From assembly GCA_036265435.1 (NCBI GenBank), contig DATAPB010000225.1, forward strand, positions 1-9,131: a stretch of 9,131 nucleotides of DNA. The letters run 5' to 3'. Under the pieces are notes generated by a model. The model was given only the letters and a program-made list of their open reading frames with translations, did not search any database and had not been told where the DNA came from. Position 1 is the first letter of the stretch. Each line of letters opens with the position of its first letter. Of the stretch, positions 4,344 through 9,131 are shown one piece after another. This stretch comes from DASUPK01 sp036265435. Its GTDB lineage: Bacteria; Actinomycetota; Thermoleophilia; Solirubrobacterales; 70-9. Made by a program: the position numbers and the translations under genes.

Positions 4344-6431
4344 CTATGCCCGGACTTCCTCTTCTGAGCGAGCCTCGGAGATCACCTTCTGTGCCAGGTG
4401 CGACGGGATCTCCTCGTGGCGGGCGAACTCCATCGTGTAATCCCCGCGCCCGCCGGTGATCTGGCGCAGGTCGCGTGCGTAGTCGAGCACTTCGGCCATG
4501 GGGACCTCGGCCTTGATCTCCGTTGCGGAGCCCTTCGCCTCCATCCCGAGCGGTCGGCCGCGGCGCGAGTTGAGGTCGCCGACGACGTCGCCCACCACGT
4601 CCTCGGGCACGCTGACCGTGAGCAACATGATCGGCTCGAGCAGAACCGGGTCGGCCTGATCCATGGCGTCCTTGAACGCCATCGATCCTGCGATCTTGAA
4701 GGCATTCTCCGATGAGTCGACTCGGTGGTACTGGCCGTCGTAGAGACGGACCTGGAGGTCCTTGACCGGGTACCCCGCGAGCGTGCCGTGCTGCATCGCC
4801 TCGGCGACGCCCTTCTCTACCGCGGGGATAAATCCCTTGGGGATCGCACCGCCCTTGATCTCATCGACGAACTCGTAGCCGCTGCCGGCCTCGCCCGGCG
4901 CGATCTCGATGTGACAGTCACCGAACTGGCCGCGTCCGCCCGTCTGCTTCTTGTAGCGGCCGTGCGCCTTGGCGGGCTTGCGGATCGCCTCGAGGTAGGG
5001 CACCCGCGGCGGGTGCAGCTCGATCTCGGCTCCGAACCGGTCCTTCATGCGGTCCACGATCACCTCGACGTGGATCTGGGTCAGCCCGGCGATGATCTGC
5101 TCACCGGTCTGCTGGTCTCGGTGGACGTCGAGGGTCGGGTCCTCCTCCTCGAGGCGCCGGATCGCGCTGGCGGCCTTGTCCTCGTCGCCCTTGGTCTTCG
5201 GCTCGAAGGCGAACGCCATCACCGGTGCGGGCAGGTCGAGCGGCGGGAAGGAGATCTTGGAGTCCTTCTCCGCGAGTACATCGCCGGCCCGGGTCTCCTT
5301 GAGCTTGGCGACGGCGCCGATGTCACCGGCACCCAGCTCCTCGGTCTGCTCGTGCTCTTTCCCACCCGGGATCAGGATCTGGCCGATCCGCTCCTTTGCC
5401 CGGCGGGTCACGTTGGTCACCTGAGAGTCCCCCTTGATGACTCCGGAGAAGACGCGGAAGAGGTTGAGTCGGCCGGCATAGGGATCGGCGAGGGTCTTGA
5501 ACACGTAGGCGACTAGCTCTCCGTCCTCGTCCGGAGCGATCTCGATCTCCTCGCCGTCCTCCCCCAGGGCGGTCACCGGGCCCCGCATGGCGGGAGAGGG
5601 GAGGTCCTCGACCAGGGCCTCCAGCAGCCTCGTGGTGCCGAGGTTCTTGGTCGCGACGCCACAGGTGACGGGGAAGATCCTGCCGTCGGTGACCCCTCGC
5701 TTGAGCACCGTGACGATCTCGTCGTGGTCGATGTCCTCGCCCTCGAGGTAGCGCTCCATCAGCTCGTCGGAGTTCTCCGCCACCTCGTCCATCAGCTTCT
5801 CGCGGTACTCCTGCGCCTGCGCAGCCAGTTCGTCGGGGATGTCCTGGGGCTCGGGAGCACCTCTCCCCTCCCCCTGCGCGATGAAGGCCTTCATGTCGAT
5901 CAGGTCGATGACGCCGCGCACCTCGTGCTCCGACCCGATCGGGATCTCCGTGGCGATGACATGGTTGCCGAAGGCGTTCTGCAGCGACTCGAGGGCCCGG
6001 AAGAAATCGGCCCGCTCGCGATCGAGCATATTGACGAACACGAGCCTGGCCAGACCCTCCTCGTCGGCGCGTTGCCAGAGCCGATCCGTGTGGACCTCCA
6101 CGCCCATCACGCCGTTGACGACGACCACCGCAGCGTCGGCCACCCGCAGGGAGGCCACCGTGTCGGCGATGAAACTCGGCTCACCCGGGGTGTCGATCAG
6201 GTTGATCTTCCGGCCGTCGTGCTCGAACGACGAGACGGTCGCGCCGATCGACATCTCGCGGGCCTGCTCGTCCGGTTCGTAGTCCGAGGTGGTGGTCCCG
6301 TCCTCGACGCGCCCGAGCCGGTTGACCATTCCCGCCTCGAACAGCATCGCCTCATGCAGCGAGGTCTTGCCGCAGCCGCGGTGGCCGATCAGCGCGACGT
6401 TGCGAATCCTGTCGGCGGCCTTGTGCGCCAT
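4344..6431 (-). CDS. fusA2: EF-G-like translational GTPase (EF-G2/FusA2 type)
   Basis: This 695-residue protein has the length and domain order of elongation factor G: a GTPase domain (about 8-270), then EF-G domains II to V to the C-terminus. The P-loop GHRGCGKTS is at 16-24 and the switch II motif DTPGEPSF at 80-87. Canonical EF-G has DTPGHVDF, so the catalytic His is replaced by Glu84. The base-recognition motif, normally NKxD, reads NMLD at 134-137. Both changes fit the EF-G2/FusA2 paralogue group rather than the housekeeping translocase; known members bind ribosomes but their role is not settled. No Shine-Dalgarno sequence precedes the ATG, and a promoter-like pair lies just upstream. 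The RNase H gene follows within two bases of its stop, implying one message. Confidence 0.88.
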   Translation of the reverse strand: MAHKAADRIRNVALIGHRGCGKTSLHEAMLFEAGMVNRLGRVEDGTTTSDYEPDEQAREMSIGATVSSFEHDGRKINLIDTPGEPSFIADTVASLRVADAAVVVVNGVMGVEVHTDRLWQRADEEGLARLVFVNMLDRERADFFRALESLQNAFGNHVIATEIPIGSEHEVRGVIDLIDMKAFIAQGEGRGAPEPQDIPDELAAQAQEYREKLMDEVAENSDELMERYLEGEDIDHDEIVTVLKRGVTDGRIFPVTCGVATKNLGTTRLLEALVEDLPSPAMRGPVTALGEDGEEIEIAPDEDGELVAYVFKTLADPYAGRLNLFRVFSGVIKGDSQVTNVTRRAKERIGQILIPGGKEHEQTEELGAGDIGAVAKLKETRAGDVLAEKDSKISFPPLDLPAPVMAFAFEPKTKGDEDKAASAIRRLEEEDPTLDVHRDQQTGEQIIAGLTQIHVEVIVDRMKDRFGAEIELHPPRVPYLEAIRKPAKAHGRYKKQTGGRGQFGDCHIEIAPGEAGSGYEFVDEIKGGAIPKGFIPAVEKGVAEAMQHGTLAGYPVKDLQVRLYDGQYHRVDSSENAFKIAGSMAFKDAMDQADPVLLEPIMLLTVSVPEDVVGDVVGDLNSRRGRPLGMEAKGSATEIKAEVPMAEVLDYARDLRQITGGRGDYTMEFARHEEIPSHLAQKVISEARSEEEVRA

Positions 6432-6440
6432 GAGCCCAGC

Positions 6441-6469
6441 ACCCTATAAGCACCGCTCAGGGTTGCCAA
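6441..6469 (-). promoter_or_regulatory. candidate promoter of the EF-G-like gene
   Basis: On the minus strand TTGGCA (6464-6469) and TAGGGT (6441-6446) are separated by 17 bases, the ideal spacing for a housekeeping sigma promoter. The expected start of transcription falls within a few bases of the ATG at 6431, which would give a very short leader or leaderless mRNA and fits the absence of a Shine-Dalgarno sequence. The match is by eye only. Confidence 0.4.
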
Positions 6470-6489
6470 GCCTGTCGGTCGCCCAGGCG

Positions 6490-7266
6490 TCAGCCGCTGG
6501 TCTTCAACTTCGACCGCAGCCGCAGCACGGCCTTCGAGTGAAGCTGTGAGACGCGGGACTCGGTGACGCCCAGGACCTCCCCGATCTCACGCAGCGTGAG
6601 GTTCTCGAAGTAGTAGAGCGCGACGACGAGCGTCTCCCGTTCGGGCAGGTCCTGGATCGCCTCGGCGAGCCGGTCCTTGACCTCGCTGGTGTCAAGTGAC
6701 GCCTGCGGGTCGGGAGCGCTCTCATCCTCGATCGTGTCGAGCAGGGACACCTTGTCGCCGGAGGAGTCCGGCGTCATCCAGAGCTCCTCGAGGGCGAGGA
6801 TCGATGAGTTCGAAATCTGAAGCAGCGCCTCCTGGAGATCCTCCTCCGACATCCCGAGCCGCTCGGCCAGCTCGGCGTCGGACGGGGCACGACCGAGCTC
6901 GTGCTCGAGCTTCGAGTTCGCCTCCTCGATGTCGCGTGCGCGCGAGCGGACGGAGCGCGGAACCCAATCGAGAGAGCGGAGCTCGTCGATGATCGCGCCA
7001 CGGATGCGCTGCATCGCGAAGGTCTCGAAGCGGATCTGCCGCCTCGGGTCGAAGCGCTCCATCGCCTCAACCAGGCCGATCATGCCGTAGGAGATCAGGT
7101 CGGCCTGATCGACGTGCGAGGGCAGGCGGGCACCGGTACGGCCCGCCACGAACTTGACCAGGGGCGAATACGCGACGACCAGTCGTTCGCGGGCGCTCCC
7201 ATCGCCCCCCTCCTTGTAGCGGCGCCAGAGCTCCCTTAGCTCGAACGCCTTTACCTCCGCTTCCAT
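6490..7266 (-). CDS. whiG: RNA polymerase sigma factor, FliA/WhiG family
   Basis: This 258-residue sigma-70-type factor lacks region 1.1. Region 2 (about 28-101) contains DLISYGMIGLVEAMERFD and RFETFAMQRIRGAIIDELR, followed by DWVPRSVR, a hallmark of the FliA/WhiG (sigma-28-like) group. Region 3 spans about 105-185, and region 4 (about 203-253) holds the helix-turn-helix LTLREIGEVLGVTESRVS that would contact the -35 box. Members drive flagellar genes in motile bacteria or spore-related genes in Streptomyces (WhiG). No flagellar gene or anti-sigma gene is visible here, so the regulon is open. AGGTGA (7274-7279), seven bases before the ATG, matches the 3' part of the Shine-Dalgarno consensus and supports this start. 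The recombinase gene ends 32 bp upstream on the same strand. Confidence 0.92.
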   Translation of the reverse strand: MEAEVKAFELRELWRRYKEGGDGSARERLVVAYSPLVKFVAGRTGARLPSHVDQADLISYGMIGLVEAMERFDPRRQIRFETFAMQRIRGAIIDELRSLDWVPRSVRSRARDIEEANSKLEHELGRAPSDAELAERLGMSEEDLQEALLQISNSSILALEELWMTPDSSGDKVSLLDTIEDESAPDPQASLDTSEVKDRLAEAIQDLPERETLVVALYYFENLTLREIGEVLGVTESRVSQLHSKAVLRLRSKLKTSG

Positions 7267-7298
7267 AGGCCTTTCACCTGGATCTGGCGACTACGTCC

Positions 7299-8225
7299 TC
7301 AAGCGCGAGGATGACTCCGAGCGTACTGGCTTTGCAACCAGGAAGGCTCAACCTGGGTGTAAACCTGCGTCGTGGACAGGTTCGAGTGCCCGAGCAGCTC
7401 CTGGATGGTGCGCAGGTCCGCCCCGCCCTCGAGCAGATGGGTCGCGAACGAGTGGCGCAGCGCATGGGGAGAGACTCCTCCCGCGATCGCCGCCTCGCGC
7501 ACCCACCGCTGCAGACGGCGGCGGACGTCCGAAGGGTGCAGCCGCCGGCCGCTCTTCGAGACGAGCAGCGCCTCCTCCCCGTTGCGCTCGACGAGCGCTG
7601 GACGGCCGCGCTCGAGGTAGCGGCTGAGGGCCGCCTGCGCGGGCTCGCCCATCGGCACGAGCCGGGTCTTGCCGCCCTTACCCTCGATCCGCAGCCGCTC
7701 ACCCTCGAAATCCGGTGCGTCGAGGTTTAGGTTGACGACCTCCTCCGCCCGCAGGCCACACGAGTACGCGAGCTCGAGCATCGCCCGGTCGCGCATCTCG
7801 AGGGGCGTCCGCGTTGGGATCCGATCGAGCAGCGTCTGCATCTCCTCGCGGCTGAGGACACGCGGCAGCTTGCGGTCCCGCTTCGGCGTCGCGACCAGGT
7901 CGGCCGGGTTGGCGCTGACCTCGCCCGCGCGGAGGAGCGCCGCGTAGAAGGCGCGGATCGCGGCCAGCTTCCGTGCGACTCCGGCCTTCGAGATTCCGCG
8001 GTCCGAGAGCTGTGAGGCGAAACGGCGCAGGTCGCGATGGCGAAGAGCCTCGGGCTCCTTGCCCAAGCCGCTGGCCCACTCGGCGAGCTGTCCCACGTCG
8101 TTGGAGTAGGCACGGCGGGTGGACTCGGCGGCGGACCGGACCGTCAGGTCCCGGTCGAAGAGGCCGAGCGCCTTCCGCCAGGGATCGCTCAGAGCAGCCT
8201 CTCGCGTCGCCTCGCGCACGTACAT
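7299..8225 (-). CDS. xerD: tyrosine recombinase XerC/XerD type
   Basis: This 308-residue site-specific recombinase probably resolves chromosome dimers at a dif site near the terminus. An N-terminal SAM-like DNA-binding domain (about 19-105) is followed by the catalytic domain (about 118-300). All catalytic residues are visible: Arg159 in CGLRAEEV, Lys183 in EGKGGKTR, His254 and Arg257 in HALRHSFATH, His280 in LLGHSNLS, and nucleophile Tyr289 in TQVYTQ. Its length and linker match XerC/XerD rather than a phage integrase, which usually carries an extra N-terminal arm-binding domain. Position among housekeeping genes supports a core role. XerC and XerD cannot be separated by eye. The start at ATG 8225 has only a weak GGCGAAG before it. 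Confidence 0.92.
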   Translation of the reverse strand: MYVREATREAALSDPWRKALGLFDRDLTVRSAAESTRRAYSNDVGQLAEWASGLGKEPEALRHRDLRRFASQLSDRGISKAGVARKLAAIRAFYAALLRAGEVSANPADLVATPKRDRKLPRVLSREEMQTLLDRIPTRTPLEMRDRAMLELAYSCGLRAEEVVNLNLDAPDFEGERLRIEGKGGKTRLVPMGEPAQAALSRYLERGRPALVERNGEEALLVSKSGRRLHPSDVRRRLQRWVREAAIAGGVSPHALRHSFATHLLEGGADLRTIQELLGHSNLSTTQVYTQVEPSWLQSQYARSHPRA

Positions 8226-8276
8226 AACTTCGCCGCGGGTCGCCGCAGCCCTGCGCCCACCCCGGGCCGATCACCG

Positions 8277-9131
8277 TTACTGAACGTAGATCGGGTCCCC
8301 AACCTGGACGCGGTCGTAGAGGTCGATCACGTCCGGGATCGACATGCGCACGCAGCCATGCGAGGCGGCGGAGCCGAGCGAGCCGATGTCATCGGTGCCG
8401 TGAATCCCGGCGCCGTCGAAGATGCCGATCCAGCGCGCCTTCAGCGGGTCGGCTGGGCCGGGCGGAATCACCTGGCCGGCGAGGCTGCCGGCCCAGGCCG
8501 AGTTGGGAACGTGCCAGGACGGGTTCACCTGCTTGTCGAGGGCGTGGTAGAGGCCGGCGGGCGTCTCGAGGCCCTGCTGGCCGACGGCGATCGTGTAGCT
8601 CTTGACGAGTTTGAGGTGGTCGTAGAAGCGCAGGGTGTAGCTGCCGCGGTCGATGTAGATGTACCTGGGGTAGGCGCTGGCGAGGTCCTTGGTCGTCACC
8701 TCCGGCTTGGTGGTCCTGACAACGGCGTGCACCGCCTGATCGCGGCCGGGCGACTGGGCGGCCGCGTTGATCTCGTCCGTCATCTGCGCCTTTTCGACTG
8801 CGCGCCCGGGCTCCCCGGCCTGCTTTGCGAGCCGCGAGCCGTCCGGGACGACGGTCGCGTCGACCGCGTCCTGGTCGATCTCGTCGGAGAGCTGGTTGAC
8901 GAAGTCCTTGACGGCCTTCTTGTCGTACTTGACCTGCGCGGGCAGGTTCGCGTCCACCGATCCTCCGCCGGCGTAGCGTGAAACCCGGTCGAAGATGCTG
9001 CCCTGACGGCTGCGGTCGATCGCCTCCTGCACCATGCCGTCGATGTCGGCCGTCGGATGGAGCTGGCTGGCGCTCAACGTGTAGCTCTTGCCGTCGTAGG
9101 TGACAACGACCGGCTGCCGGAGCGGCTTCAC
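8277..9131 (-). CDS. L,D-transpeptidase with peptidoglycan-binding domain (5' end outside window)
   Basis: The last 284 residues of a cell-wall enzyme are present; the frame runs off the right edge, and the GTG at the edge is probably internal. The C-terminal part (about 153-284) is a YkuD L,D-transpeptidase domain with the active-site signature: His244 in GIHGTDD and Cys260 in SHGCVRMS. The thioester-forming Cys lets the family make 3-3 peptide cross-links or attach proteins to peptidoglycan, outside the membrane. The part before it (about 1-110, VVVTYDGKSYTLSASQL and following) looks like the PG_binding_4 module often fused to these domains. A membrane anchor or signal should lie in the missing N-terminus. 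The stop at 8277 is 51 bp from the recombinase start. Confidence 0.9.
   Translation of the reverse strand: MKPLRQPVVVTYDGKSYTLSASQLHPTADIDGMVQEAIDRSRQGSIFDRVSRYAGGGSVDANLPAQVKYDKKAVKDFVNQLSDEIDQDAVDATVVPDGSRLAKQAGEPGRAVEKAQMTDEINAAAQSPGRDQAVHAVVRTTKPEVTTKDLASAYPRYIYIDRGSYTLRFYDHLKLVKSYTIAVGQQGLETPAGLYHALDKQVNPSWHVPNSAWAGSLAGQVIPPGPADPLKARWIGIFDGAGIHGTDDIGSLGSAASHGCVRMSIPDVIDLYDRVQVGDPIYVQ

Noticed and set aside
4344..4380. Programmed -1 frameshift joining the EF-G-like and RNase H proteins
   Set aside because: The frame relation allows it, but I see no slippery heptamer of the usual form; a rare start codon is simpler.
7299..8225. Recombinase as a phage or island integrase
   Set aside because: Length and domain layout match XerC/XerD, it has no extra N-terminal arm-binding domain, and it sits among core genes far from the tRNA.

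Overview
The window is high-GC bacterial DNA whose conserved genes point to Actinomycetota, most plausibly a deep branch such as Thermoleophilia/Solirubrobacterales. That placement is an inference from the family mix (a FliA/WhiG-type sigma factor beside a Xer recombinase, an EF-G2-type GTPase, a PG-binding-domain L,D-transpeptidase) and was not tested by any search.

Left part (1-1985): an accessory-looking stretch of small unrecognised genes. It holds the 3' end of an unknown plus-strand gene (1-164) and a minus-strand cluster of three small genes (81, 130 and 92 codons, 1132 down to 195). A 412-bp stretch without a convincing gene follows, then a small CxxC...CxxxC zinc-ribbon gene (1545 to about 1826, start uncertain). 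The cluster looks less GC-rich than the right part: a hand count gives 58% GC for 301-360, against 75% for 2341-2400 and 67% for 6541-6600. The middle gene of the cluster carries two copies of a Cys-Cys...CxxH pattern. tRNA-Gly(GCC) (1986-2059, minus) marks the edge of this stretch.

Middle (2060-3083): a secreted chymotrypsin-fold serine protease on the plus strand with an intact His/Asp/Ser triad, closed by a strong intrinsic terminator at 3050-3083.

Right part (3086-9131, all minus strand): a tightly packed run read from high to low coordinates: L,D-transpeptidase (5' end outside the window), XerC/XerD-type tyrosine recombinase, FliA/WhiG-type sigma factor, EF-G-like GTPase, RNase HI-like protein and aldo/keto reductase. 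Gaps are 51, 32 and 58 bp, then 2 bp, then a 4-bp ATGA overlap, so the last three genes are probably translated from one message. A promoter-like pair lies in the 58-bp gap before the EF-G-like gene. The genes cover cell-wall cross-linking, chromosome-dimer resolution, transcription initiation, translation, RNA/DNA hybrid removal and redox, so the shared layout suggests housekeeping linkage rather than one pathway.

The best leads are the RNase H gene, whose catalytic N-terminus is encoded but has no ATG/GTG/TTG start; the EF-G-like protein with altered GTPase motifs; and the small-gene cluster next to tRNA-Gly. I found no CRISPR array, insertion sequence, rRNA or recognisable defence system.
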